Below are positions 15,352 to 22,882 of a DNA stretch of 41,463 nucleotides, piece by piece. Position numbers and translations under genes: made by a program. The notes under the pieces were generated by a model that was given only the letters and a program-made list of their open reading frames with translations, ran no database searches and had not been told where the DNA came from. Positions within the stretch are counted from its first letter, which is position 1; each line of letters starts with the position of its first letter. Source of the DNA: Mycobacterium sp. E796 (GTDB lineage Bacteria > Actinomycetota > Actinomycetes > Mycobacteriales > Mycobacteriaceae); assembly GCF_001672815.1 (NCBI RefSeq), contig NZ_LZKK01000349.1, positions 1-41,463 on the forward strand, written 5' to 3'.

Positions 15352-17016
15352 ATGACCTCCCTGCAAACCATCCCCGACATCACCGCCACCCCGGCGTGGG
15401 ACGCCCTGCGCAGGCATCACGAACAAATCGGCCAGACCCATCTGCGGCAGTTCTTCGACGAGGACCCCGATCGCGGCCGCGAGCTCACCGTGACCGCCGG
15501 CGACCTCTACATCGACTACAGCAAACACCGGGTCACCCGAGAGACGCTGGGGCTGCTGGTCGACCTGGCGCGGGCGGCTAACCTCGAGGAGCGCCGCGAC
15601 CAGATGTTCTCCGGCGCACACATCAACACCTCCGAGGACCGAGCCGTGCTGCACATCGCGCTGCGGCTGCCCCGCGACGCCGAGCTGATCGTCGACGGCC
15701 AGAACGTCGTCGAGGACGTGCACGCCGTGCTGGACAAGATGGGCGACTTCACCGACCGGTTACGCAGCGGTGAATGGACCGGGGCCACCGGGAAAAAGAT
15801 CAGCACCGTGGTCAACATCGGGATCGGCGGGTCGGACCTGGGGCCGGCCATGGCTTACCAGGCGCTGCGCCACTACGCGGACGCCGGGATCTCGGCGCGC
15901 TTCGTCTCCAACGTCGACCCCGCCGACCTGGTCGCCAAGCTCGCCGACTTGGACCCCGCCACAACGCTTTTCATCGTCGCCTCGAAAACCTTCTCCACCC
16001 TGGAGACGCTGACCAACGCGACCGCCGCGCGCCGGTGGCTGACCGACGCGCTCGGCGACGCCGCCGTGTCCAAGCACTTCGTGGCGGTCTCCACCAACAA
16101 GCGCCTGGTCGACGACTTCGGCATCAACACCGACAACATGTTCGGGTTCTGGGACTGGGTCGGCGGGCGTTATTCGGTCGACTCGGCGATCGGGCTGTCG
16201 GTGATGGCCGTCATCGGCAAGGAGGCGTTCGCCGATTTCCTGTCCGGATTCCACATCGTCGACCGGCATTTCCAGACCGCCCCGCTGGAGTCGAATGCGC
16301 CGGTGCTGCTCGGCCTCATCGGGCTGTGGTACTCCAACTTCATGGGCGCGCAATCGCGGGCGGTGCTGCCGTATTCGAACGACCTGTCCCGCTTCGCGGC
16401 CTACCTGCAACAGCTGACCATGGAATCCAACGGCAAGTCGACCCGCGCAGACGGCACGCCGGTCACCACCGACACCGGCGAAATCTTTTGGGGCGAACCG
16501 GGAACCAACGGCCAGCACGCGTTCTACCAGTTGCTGCACCAGGGCACCCGGCTGGTGCCCGCCGATTTCATCGGCTTCAGCCAACCCACCGACGACCTGG
16601 CCACCGCCGACGGCACCGGCAGCATGCACGATTTGTTGATGAGCAACTTCTTCGCCCAGACTCAGGTGCTGGCGTTCGGCAAGACCGCCGAGGAGATCGC
16701 CGCCGAGGGCACCCCGGCCGACGTCGTGCCGCACAAGGTGATGCCCGGAAACCGGCCGTCCACTTCGATTTTGGCCGACCGGCTCACCCCGTCGGTGCTG
16801 GGCCAGCTGATTGCGCTCTACGAGCACCAGGTCTTCACCGAAGGGGTGATCTGGGGCATCGACTCGTTCGACCAGTGGGGTGTCGAGCTGGGCAAGACGC
16901 AGGCCAAGGCGCTGCTTCCGGTGATCACCGGCGACGCCTCACCCGCGCCGCAGACCGACAGCTCGACCGACGCGCTGGTCCGCCGCTACCGCACCCAGCG
17001 CGGACGCACGAGCTAG
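15352..17016 (+). CDS. pgi: Glucose-6-phosphate isomerase
   Basis: The 554-residue enzyme interconverts glucose-6-phosphate and fructose-6-phosphate. The signature VNIGIGGSDLGPAMAYQAL lies around residues 147-165. The phosphate-site VASKTFSTLET, catalytic Glu in MESNGKS, His in NGQHAFYQLLHQG and the C-terminal Lys in GVELGKTQAKAL are all present. The length is normal for mycobacterial Pgi. It starts at ATG 15352 and lies 52 bases downstream of chorismate mutase, possibly read from the same transcript. A GACGCAAAAG palindrome lies just after the stop, facing the convergent SDR gene. In this genome it would also receive fructose-6-phosphate made by the mannitol cassette at 29.9-32.3 kb. Confidence 0.97.
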   Translation: MTSLQTIPDITATPAWDALRRHHEQIGQTHLRQFFDEDPDRGRELTVTAGDLYIDYSKHRVTRETLGLLVDLARAANLEERRDQMFSGAHINTSEDRAVLHIALRLPRDAELIVDGQNVVEDVHAVLDKMGDFTDRLRSGEWTGATGKKISTVVNIGIGGSDLGPAMAYQALRHYADAGISARFVSNVDPADLVAKLADLDPATTLFIVASKTFSTLETLTNATAARRWLTDALGDAAVSKHFVAVSTNKRLVDDFGINTDNMFGFWDWVGGRYSVDSAIGLSVMAVIGKEAFADFLSGFHIVDRHFQTAPLESNAPVLLGLIGLWYSNFMGAQSRAVLPYSNDLSRFAAYLQQLTMESNGKSTRADGTPVTTDTGEIFWGEPGTNGQHAFYQLLHQGTRLVPADFIGFSQPTDDLATADGTGSMHDLLMSNFFAQTQVLAFGKTAEEIAAEGTPADVVPHKVMPGNRPSTSILADRLTPSVLGQLIALYEHQVFTEGVIWGIDSFDQWGVELGKTQAKALLPVITGDASPAPQTDSSTDALVRRYRTQRGRTS

Positions 17017-17021
17017 AACCC

Positions 17022-17081
17022 GCGAGCAGACGCAAAAGCCCCCGACACGCCGTGGCTGCGGGGGCTTTTGCGTCTGGTGGC
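17022..17081. repeat. Intergenic palindrome (GAGCAGACGCAAAAG type), probable bidirectional terminator
   Basis: CAGACGCAAAAGCCCCCG (17027-17044) and its exact complement (17059-17076) flank a 14-base loop; GCGAG precedes the left arm. It lies between the convergent ends of pgi and the SDR gene. The 15-base core GAGCAGACGCAAAAG is identical to the element at 37452-37466 and close to 4822-4836. The GC stem followed by TTTTG reading rightward and the mirrored arrangement leftward would work as a terminator on both strands. Confidence 0.8.
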
Positions 17082-17113
17082 CGGGCAGGGCCCGGCGAAC
17101 ACCGCCAGAGGAA

Positions 17114-17863
17114 TTAGGCGAAGACCTTCGTCAGCGGGGGCGGCAGCACCCGCATCAGTTGCGCCAGCGGGGCCCACGGCCACCATGGCACAACGGCGCG
17201 GCCGGGTTCGCGCTCGATCGCGTCTACCAACGCTTTGACGCCAGTTTCGTTGTCCACCATGAACATTGTGCTCGCGGACTTGGCGGTCATCTCCGACTCG
17301 ATGTAGCCCGGCTCGATCAGCGAAACCTTGATTGGGCCGCGGCGGTATTCGGCGCGTAGCGATTCGCCCAGCGAGCGCATCCCGGCTTTGCTTGCGGCGT
17401 AAGCGGCTTTGACGCCCGGCACCCCCTTGTTGCCGAGCACCGACGAGATGAGCACCAGATGGCCCTGCCCGCTTTTGGCGAACAACTCCAGCGCGGTCTC
17501 GATCTGCACCAGGGCGGCGACCAGGTTGGTCTCGAGGGTCGCCTTGTTCGCCCACGGCTTGCCCGAGCCCAGCTTCGCACCCTTGCCGATGCCGGCGTTG
17601 ACGACGATGCGGTCGACCCCGCCGAGCTCGTCGCTGATTTCGGCGAACACCTTCGGCACCTGCTCGTGGTCGTTGACGTCCAGTGCGGCGACGGCGATCT
17701 TGATTCCCGGATACTGTTGCGTCAGTTCGGCTTTCAGCTCGTCGAGCCGGTCGGTGCGACGGGCGCACAGCCCGAGGTCGCGGCCCTTGGCGGCGAAGGA
17801 GCGCGCCATCCCGGCGCCCAGGCCAGAACTGGCACCGGTGATGAGGATCTTCTGACGAGTCAC
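17114..17863 (-). CDS. Short-chain dehydrogenase/reductase (Rv0945-like)
   Basis: The 249-residue classical SDR has the cofactor motif TGASSGLGAGMARSF near the N-terminus, with CARRTDRL following the second strand (Arg residues favour NADP). It then has NAGIGKG, the catalytic Ser in LISSVLGNKG and YAASKAG (Tyr and Lys). The C-terminus is hydrophobic and Pro-rich (WWPWAPLAQLMRVLPPPL), suggesting membrane contact. The substrate is unknown. GTG 17863 is chosen because the Rossmann strand begins immediately after it. It is the last gene of a likely cobF, glycosylase, SDR transcript, with gaps of 5 and 29 bases. Confidence 0.88.
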   Translation of the reverse strand: MTRQKILITGASSGLGAGMARSFAAKGRDLGLCARRTDRLDELKAELTQQYPGIKIAVAALDVNDHEQVPKVFAEISDELGGVDRIVVNAGIGKGAKLGSGKPWANKATLETNLVAALVQIETALELFAKSGQGHLVLISSVLGNKGVPGVKAAYAASKAGMRSLGESLRAEYRRGPIKVSLIEPGYIESEMTAKSASTMFMVDNETGVKALVDAIEREPGRAVVPWWPWAPLAQLMRVLPPPLTKVFA

Positions 17864-17892
17864 CCGGGCAGCATATCGACCGATGGCGGCGG

Positions 17893-18756
17893 CTACTTGA
17901 GCAGCCGCGACAAGCGACGGTCGGCGAGCACCTTGCCGCCGGTCTGGCACGTCGGGCAGTACTGAAAAGACTTGTCCGCGAACGACACTTCGCGTACGGT
18001 GTCCCCACACACCGGGCACGGCAGGCCGGTGCGGGCGTGCACGCGCAGGCCGGAGCGCTTCTCCCCCTTGAGCATGGCGGCACCCTGGCCGACGGAGCGG
18101 CTCACCGCGTCGGTGAGCACCGAGATCATCGCGTCGTGCAGGGCGGTGAGCTGTTCGTCGGACAGTTTGCCCGCGGTGGCGAACGGCGAGATCTTCGCAA
18201 CGTGCAGGATCTCGTCGCTGTAGGCGTTGCCGATGCCCGCGATCACCTTCTGGTCGGTGATGACCGTCTTGATCCGGCCGGTGTTGCCGGACAGCACCCC
18301 GGCCAGGTCCTCGGGGCTGAGCTCCAGCGCATCGGGGCCCAGGGCGGCGATGCCGGGCACCAGCTGCGGGTCGTCGACGAGCCACACCGCCAGCCGCTTC
18401 TGCGTGCCGGCCTCGGTGAGGTCGAAGCCGGGCGCCTCGCCGGGCGTGCCCAGGTGCACCCGCATCGCGATCGGGCCCTTGCCGGGACGCAGCGGGGCCG
18501 CGGCCAGCTTGTCGGACCACCGCAGCCACCCGGCGCGCGACAGGTGGGCGATCAGGAACAACGGCCCGGCCTGCAGCCCCAGGTACTTGCCCCAGCGCTG
18601 GGCCCCGCTCACCGATTGACCGTGCAGAACGCTGATCGGCGGGTCGAAGGTCTTCAGCACCGAAAACGCGACGACGTCGACGCGACCGATGGTCGATCCG
18701 ACGGCGTGGCGGCGCAAATGGTCGACCAGCGCTTCGATTTCGGGGAGTTCGGGCAC
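17893..18756 (-). CDS. Fpg/Nei family DNA glycosylase (full-length Rv0944-like)
   Basis: The 287-residue DNA repair enzyme starts with V-PELPEIEAL, where the Pro after the initiator is the catalytic residue (P2) and Glu the next active-site residue. The beta-clamp Lys lies in QRWGKYLGL. The helix-two-turn-helix carries GNAYSDEILHVAKISP. The C-terminal zinc finger has CPVCGD...YCPTCQTGGK. Such enzymes excise oxidised bases and nick the strand. As I recall, the M. tuberculosis relative Rv0944 is only about 158 residues and lacks the N-terminal catalytic half. Here the gene is complete and starts five bases after cobF. Confidence 0.88.
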   Translation of the reverse strand: MPELPEIEALVDHLRRHAVGSTIGRVDVVAFSVLKTFDPPISVLHGQSVSGAQRWGKYLGLQAGPLFLIAHLSRAGWLRWSDKLAAAPLRPGKGPIAMRVHLGTPGEAPGFDLTEAGTQKRLAVWLVDDPQLVPGIAALGPDALELSPEDLAGVLSGNTGRIKTVITDQKVIAGIGNAYSDEILHVAKISPFATAGKLSDEQLTALHDAMISVLTDAVSRSVGQGAAMLKGEKRSGLRVHARTGLPCPVCGDTVREVSFADKSFQYCPTCQTGGKVLADRRLSRLLK

Positions 18757-18761
18757 GCCCT

Positions 18762-19526
18762 TCAGTCTGCCGTTCTGAGCAAATAGGTGTCCATGATCCA
18801 GCCGTGCCGCGCGCGGGCGTCGGCGCGCAGCGCCACGATGCGCGCCGCGACCTCGCCGACGGTGCCGTCGACCAGCAGCTCGTCGCCGGTGCCGAGGTAG
18901 GCGCCCCACCAGATCTTCGTGTCGGGCGGGCACGTCTGAAACGAGCAGTCGGCGTCGAGCATGACCACCGCCGAGCCGGCCAACCCGTTCGCGCGCAGCT
19001 GCCTGCCGGTGGTGATCAGGACCGGCTCGCCGACCTCGTTGAGCGGGATGCGGTGCCGAGCAGTCAGCGCCTGGACCGCGGTGATGCCCGGAATGACGTC
19101 GTAACTGAACTCCAGCTCCGCGGCTTCGGCCTTGATGGCGTCGAGGATGCGCAGCGTGCTGTCGTACAGCGACGGGTCGCCCCAGGCCAGGAAGGCGCCG
19201 ACCCCGTCGGGACCCAGCTCGGCGGAGATGGCGTCCGCCCAGACGCGCGCCCGCGCGGCGTGCCAATCCGCGACCGCGTCCCGGTAGTCGGCCTCGGTCG
19301 AGCGCTTGGGATCGGCCAGCTCCACGAAGCGATACCCGGGCTGCCGGATGAACCGGGCACAGATCTCGCGTCGCAGGGCGACCAGATCGCTCTTCGCCTC
19401 GCCCTTGTCCATCGCGAAGAACACCTGCGTGTCGTTGAGCGCCTCGATGGCCTGAACGGTCACATAGCCCGGGTCGCCGGCGCCGATGCCGATGACGTGA
19501 ATGTGCCGACCCACCACGCCAGTCAA
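18762..19526 (-). CDS. cobF: Precorrin-6A synthase (deacetylating)
   Basis: The 254-residue tetrapyrrole methylase has the N-terminal HIHVIGIGAGDPGYVTVQAI loop that binds SAM. FLAWGDPSLYDSTLRIL and YDVIPGITAVQALTARH are family motifs 2 and 3, followed by VGEPVLITTGRQL and the CobF-specific ending RHGWIMDTYLLRTAD. CobF methylates C1 of precorrin-5 and removes the acetyl group in aerobic cobalamin synthesis. TTG 19526 is the most upstream start; GTG at 19517 or 19514 is also possible. The gene is absent from the M. tuberculosis complex, where a deletion between Rv0943c and Rv0944 removed it. Here it is complete and heads the glycosylase-SDR transcript. Confidence 0.92.
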   Translation of the reverse strand: MTGVVGRHIHVIGIGAGDPGYVTVQAIEALNDTQVFFAMDKGEAKSDLVALRREICARFIRQPGYRFVELADPKRSTEADYRDAVADWHAARARVWADAISAELGPDGVGAFLAWGDPSLYDSTLRILDAIKAEAAELEFSYDVIPGITAVQALTARHRIPLNEVGEPVLITTGRQLRANGLAGSAVVMLDADCSFQTCPPDTKIWWGAYLGTGDELLVDGTVGEVAARIVALRADARARHGWIMDTYLLRTAD

Positions 19527-19563
19527 CCGAATCGAAACCTGGAAGGCCTAGTCGACCCCTCAA

Positions 19564-19583
19564 GTACCCAGTACCATGGGTAC
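19564..19583. promoter_or_regulatory. Inverted repeat, possible operator between cobF and the diiron oxygenase
   Basis: GTACCCA-gtacca-TGGGTAC is a perfect 7-base inverted repeat with a 6-base centre. It lies 37 bases upstream of cobF (minus) and 34 upstream of the oxygenase ATG (plus), in the only control region of this divergent pair. The symmetry suits a dimeric regulator. No regulator gene is adjacent, so the partner is unknown. Confidence 0.5.
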
Positions 19584-19616
19584 CGCCTGCAGCACCCGAC
19601 GAAGGGACGCCACGCA

Positions 19617-20522
19617 ATGACCGCTCCGGTGAAGCCAAGTGGGCCGAGTCGTGAGGAGTTCTCGGACCGATTGCTGAAGGGCTCAGTCAAGAAGTCCTAC
19701 GAGCCGGTGGTCGACATCGACTGGGACGCCCCGCTGGACCCGGACAAGTTCTACCTGCCGCCGCGGCTGGTCTCGCTGTACGACACCCCGATGTGGGACG
19801 AGATGACGCGCGAGCAGCAGATCGACCTGTCCCGCCAGGAACTGGTCAACACGCTCTCGGCCGGGATCTGGTTCGAGAACATGCTCAACCAGTCGCTGCT
19901 GCGGACCATCTTGCACGAGGACCCCACCAGCTCCTCGACGCACTACAAGCTCACCGAGCTGGGCGACGAGACCCGGCACATGGTCATGTTCGGCAAGGCC
20001 ATCGAGCGCATCGGCGCAAAGCCGGTGCGGCCGCGCCTGTTTCACCGGTGGATCATCAACGCGCTGCCGCTGGCGTTCCAGCGCGGCTCGATGCTGTGGA
20101 TTGCCGCGCTCATCGGCGAAGAGATCTTCGACTCGCTGCAACGGCAGATGATGGACGACCCCGAGCTGCAGCCAATCATCCAGCGGCTCATGCGGATCCA
20201 CGTCACCGAAGAGGCCCGCCACATCCAGTTCGCCCGCGACGGCGCCCGCAAGCGCGCCGCGGAGATGCCGCGGCTCAACCGCTGGTTCATGGCCAACATC
20301 AACGGGCTGGGCGGATACTTCTTCAACTACTTGTTCAGCAACCCGATCCCGTACGCGCGGGTGGGCCTGGACGCGAAGCGGGCACGAAAAACAGCGCGCA
20401 CCAGCCAACACCGCCGCGAGATGCAGATTGCCGGCTTCGCGCCGCTGGCGGCGTTTCTGACCGAGGTGGGCCTGCTGGGCCCGATCGCACGCCGCGCCTG
20501 GAAGCGCAGCAGATTCCTGTGA
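19617..20522 (+). CDS. AurF-like diiron oxygenase
   Basis: The 301-residue helical protein belongs to the AurF (p-aminobenzoate N-oxygenase) family. The ligand pattern is complete: Glu87 (WFENML), Glu118 and His121 (GDETRHM), Glu168/169 (IGEEIFD), and His195-x3-Glu199-x2-His202 (HVTEEARH). The last group has the same spacing as the extra-histidine set of AurF. The family oxidises amines or inserts oxygen using O2 and two electrons; the substrate here is unknown. ATG 19617 is preceded by GAAGGG. The stop overlaps the GTG of the next gene in GTGA, so the two are translationally coupled. I know no gene at the matching place in M. tuberculosis. Confidence 0.85.
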   Translation: MTAPVKPSGPSREEFSDRLLKGSVKKSYEPVVDIDWDAPLDPDKFYLPPRLVSLYDTPMWDEMTREQQIDLSRQELVNTLSAGIWFENMLNQSLLRTILHEDPTSSSTHYKLTELGDETRHMVMFGKAIERIGAKPVRPRLFHRWIINALPLAFQRGSMLWIAALIGEEIFDSLQRQMMDDPELQPIIQRLMRIHVTEEARHIQFARDGARKRAAEMPRLNRWFMANINGLGGYFFNYLFSNPIPYARVGLDAKRARKTARTSQHRREMQIAGFAPLAAFLTEVGLLGPIARRAWKRSRFL

Positions 20523-21694
20523 CCCAGCCGCCCGTGCGCTGCCATCGGGTGCTCGTCCTTGGAGCGGGAGACAGCGCACGGGCGGCCCTCCAAACGGCCG
20601 GCATCACCGACGTCGCGACGCCCGACCGCGACGTGCTCGGGTCACGGTTCGACGACGCCACCGACACATGGCTGCTGACGACGGCCGGTGGCGAACCCGT
20701 GCGGGCCCGCGTCGTCGTCGCCGACCGACCGGCGCCCGTCCCGTGGTTACCGGACATCGCCGGACGCGACGACTTTCTGGGCGAGTCGTTTCACGCGGCG
20801 CAGTGGCCGGCAGGTTTCGACCCGGCCGGTAAGCGCGTCGCCGTCATCGGCGCCGATTCCACCGCCGGCGATCACATCCCGCGGCTGATGAAATCGGCAG
20901 CCTCGGTCACGGTCTTCGCGCACCCACCGCGCCGGGTCGTCGACGAGCTGCCGCTGCCCGCCACCCGCGCCAAGCGCTGGCTGCGCCGCCGCATCCGACC
21001 GGCCGCCGACGCGACGCCGCGGCCCGCGCTGGTGCGATCGCCCGTCGTTGCCATCACCGCATCGCGCGTCCGAACCGCCGACGGGGTCGAACACGACGCC
21101 GATGCCATCATCTACGGGACCGGGTTCGCCGCGCTCGACCCGACGTCGGGCATCACGCTGGTCGACGGCATGGAGCCCTACTTCGGGGTCGCCGTTCGCG
21201 GCTTGCCCAACTACTTCTTTGTCACCGGGCCCGACACCGGCGCGCAGGCACGCTATGTCGCCGAATGCATCACCCTGATGGAACGCACCGGCAGCACCCG
21301 CATCGAAGTGCGCCGCAGCAGCCAGCGGGTGTTCAACGAGCGCGTCTATGTGCGACCGGCCCAGCCGCAGCCGGTGGCGTCGGCGTTCGAGCTGACGTCC
21401 GGCGCGGCGGGGAACGACGCGACCTACGAGGGCGCGGCGACGCTCACGATCGCCGGCGCCGACCATCCGGTGCGCGTGCGTCTCGCCGGCCACCTGGATC
21501 CGATCGACGGCCATTACCACTGGCAAGGCACGGTATTCGGTTCCGCGCCGTTGCCCGACGAGTGGCTCAAGCAGGCACGCACCGCGACCCTGACGGTCGG
21601 CGAGTGCAGCGCGCCGGCCCGCATCGTCGAGCAGACCCCGTGGGGCACGCACACGGTGGCGGGGGTCGGCGCTCCGCCGTATGCGCTGAGCTGA
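20519..21694 (+). CDS. Flavin monooxygenase-like protein with C-terminal DUF4873 (Rv0943c-like)
   Basis: The 391-residue protein starts at GTG 20519, overlapping the oxygenase stop. A first nucleotide-binding strand, HRVLVLGAGDSARAALQ, is followed by an unusually short and degenerate FAD domain. A second Rossmann motif, KRVAVIGADSTAGDHIPRL, lacks one usual glycine. The ATG-like motif DADAIIYGTGFAAL and a PNYFFVTGPDTG segment typical of Baeyer-Villiger-type monooxygenases follow. From about residue 300 a beta-rich DUF4873 domain runs to the end (YEGAATLTIAGADHPVRVRL; HYHWQGTVFG). It may support the neighbouring diiron oxygenase as an electron or substrate partner. The eroded FAD motif leaves catalytic activity of its own uncertain. 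Confidence 0.78.
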   Translation: MTQPPVRCHRVLVLGAGDSARAALQTAGITDVATPDRDVLGSRFDDATDTWLLTTAGGEPVRARVVVADRPAPVPWLPDIAGRDDFLGESFHAAQWPAGFDPAGKRVAVIGADSTAGDHIPRLMKSAASVTVFAHPPRRVVDELPLPATRAKRWLRRRIRPAADATPRPALVRSPVVAITASRVRTADGVEHDADAIIYGTGFAALDPTSGITLVDGMEPYFGVAVRGLPNYFFVTGPDTGAQARYVAECITLMERTGSTRIEVRRSSQRVFNERVYVRPAQPQPVASAFELTSGAAGNDATYEGAATLTIAGADHPVRVRLAGHLDPIDGHYHWQGTVFGSAPLPDEWLKQARTATLTVGECSAPARIVEQTPWGTHTVAGVGAPPYALS

Positions 21695-21717
21695 TCGGCG
21701 CCGTCCGGTATTTCGAA

Positions 21718-21744
21718 GGTTTGCCGATCGTGACGTTCGGGTAA
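21718..21744 (+). promoter_or_regulatory. SigF-type promoter before the STAS-HATPase gene
   Basis: GGTTT (21718-21722), 16 bases and GGGTAA (21739-21744) match the mycobacterial SigF consensus GGTTT-N15-17-GGGTA(T). Transcription would start near 21750. The 308 bases between the flavoprotein stop (21694) and the STAS start (22003) otherwise hold a GC-rich stretch and one possible small frame (21848-22006). Confidence 0.65.
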
Positions 21745-21847
21745 GCGTTTTAGTCTCATTTTCATCCCGCAGGGTGTGCTGCGGCGGTGGCCGCCGAGGG
21801 GGCGGGTTCTCAGGGAATTAGCGGTGGGAATTCCAGGAGCGGGGGAT

Positions 21848-22006
21848 ATGGCAGCGGACCGGATCAGGAAATCGCATCCGCCGTCTTTCGAGGTGGGAGC
21901 GCGGGGGCCTAAATTGCTATTGAGACACGCGCATCCGGATAACACGGCTTGCCGGGGCTCGGTCGGCGAGGATAAAGCCCTGACCGGAAAGGGGTGGCTG
22001 TGGTGA
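21848..22006 (+). CDS. Possible small protein, overlapping the STAS-HATPase start
   Basis: ATG 21848 has a purine-rich GGAGCGGGGGA in front. The 52-codon frame (MAADRIRKSHPPSFEVGARG at its start) ends in TGA at 22004-22006, overlapping the downstream GTG by four bases. Ribosome site and overlap favour a translated, coupling frame in the SigF transcript. Composition gives no domain, and an upstream GTG at 21776 is possible. I do not recognise it; it could equally be untranslated leader. Confidence 0.3.
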   Translation: MAADRIRKSHPPSFEVGARGPKLLLRHAHPDNTACRGSVGEDKALTGKGWLW

Positions 22007-22767
22007 GCGCGGTAGCTGAGTCACCGAGCTCGCTGGCCGTTGCGACGCGCACGGAGCAGTCGGTCGTCGTGCTCACGGTCGAGGGCGTGCTCGACGGCAG
22101 CAGCTCCGCCGCGCTGCGCGACATCATCACGAAGGCGACGCTGGACGAGCCGTCGGCCGTCCTCGTCAACGTCTCTCGCCTGCAGGTCCCCGCGGAATCG
22201 GTCTGGTCCAGCTTCATCGGCGTGCGCTGGCAGGCGCACATCCGGCCAAGCGTCCCGATCGTGCTGGTGTGCGCCGACCGCACCGCCCGCGAGGCGATCA
22301 CCCGGAGCGAGGTCGCTCGCTTCATGCCCGTGTACGCGACCGAGAAGTCCGCGATGAAGGCGCTCGATCGGCTCACCAGCCGCACCGTGCGGCATGCCGA
22401 TGCCGAGCTGCCCGCCAACCTGACCAGTCTTCGGGAGTCGCGCCGGCTGGTCCGGGAGTGGCTGACCGCTTGGTCGCAGTCCGCGCTCATCCCGGTCGCG
22501 TTGGTGGTCGTCAACGTGTTCGTGGAGAACGTGCTCGAGCACACCGGAAGCGTGCCGATGATGCGGGTTGAAACCGACGGGGCGACGGCGACCATCGCGG
22601 TGTCCGACGCCAGCAGCACACCCGCCCTGCGGCTGCCGTCGCCGGACAAGGGCATCGACGTGTCCGGCCTGGCGATCGTCGATGCGTTGTCACGCGCCTG
22701 GGGCAGCACACCGACGGCGTCGGGCAAGACCGTCTGGGCCGTCATCGGCCCCGAGAATCAGCTCTAG
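22003..22767 (+). CDS. STAS domain fused to an RsbW-like HATPase (Rv0941c-like)
   Basis: The 254-residue protein has residues ~10-105 as a STAS fold (VVVLTVEGVLDGSSSAALRD, the anti-sigma-factor-antagonist type). A linker follows, and residues ~140-254 resemble the histidine-kinase-like ATPase of anti-sigma factors. The N-box is VVVNVFVENVLEHTG, and TIAVSDASS...GIDVSGLAIVDALSRAWG replaces the usual DxGxG loop. STAS and HATPase normally sit in separate, mutually inhibitory proteins; the fusion suggests a self-contained switch. The usual phospho-acceptor Ser of the STAS half cannot be assigned with certainty. GTG 22003 is chosen because GGAAAGGGG ends nine bases before it. A SigF-type promoter lies upstream. 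Confidence 0.78.
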   Translation: MSAVAESPSSLAVATRTEQSVVVLTVEGVLDGSSSAALRDIITKATLDEPSAVLVNVSRLQVPAESVWSSFIGVRWQAHIRPSVPIVLVCADRTAREAITRSEVARFMPVYATEKSAMKALDRLTSRTVRHADAELPANLTSLRESRRLVREWLTAWSQSALIPVALVVVNVFVENVLEHTGSVPMMRVETDGATATIAVSDASSTPALRLPSPDKGIDVSGLAIVDALSRAWGSTPTASGKTVWAVIGPENQL

Positions 22768-22832
22768 CCAGTCTGGCTATCCACCGCTGAGCCGCCGACA
22801 CCCTTGTTCGGGGACCCGCTCGTGGGTAAAAG

Positions 22833-22846
22833 TAGAACACGTTCTA
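22833..22846. promoter_or_regulatory. KstR-type operator before the second LLM oxidoreductase
   Basis: TAGAACACGTTCTA fits TnnAACnnGTTnnA at every fixed position and is a near-perfect palindrome. With the next bases it reads TAGAACACGTTCTAATC, identical over 17 bases and in the same orientation to the site before the LLM gene at 669-1517. It lies 36 bases before GTG 22883. Confidence 0.8.
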
Positions 22847-22882
22847 ATCTCGTGTGACGGTCCCTCCAGGAAGGCGGATGAC

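Noticed and set aside
19555..19600. A riboswitch (for example B12-responsive) upstream of cobF
   Set aside because: The gap to cobF is under 100 bases and shows only a symmetric DNA repeat. No B12-box-like sequence was found.
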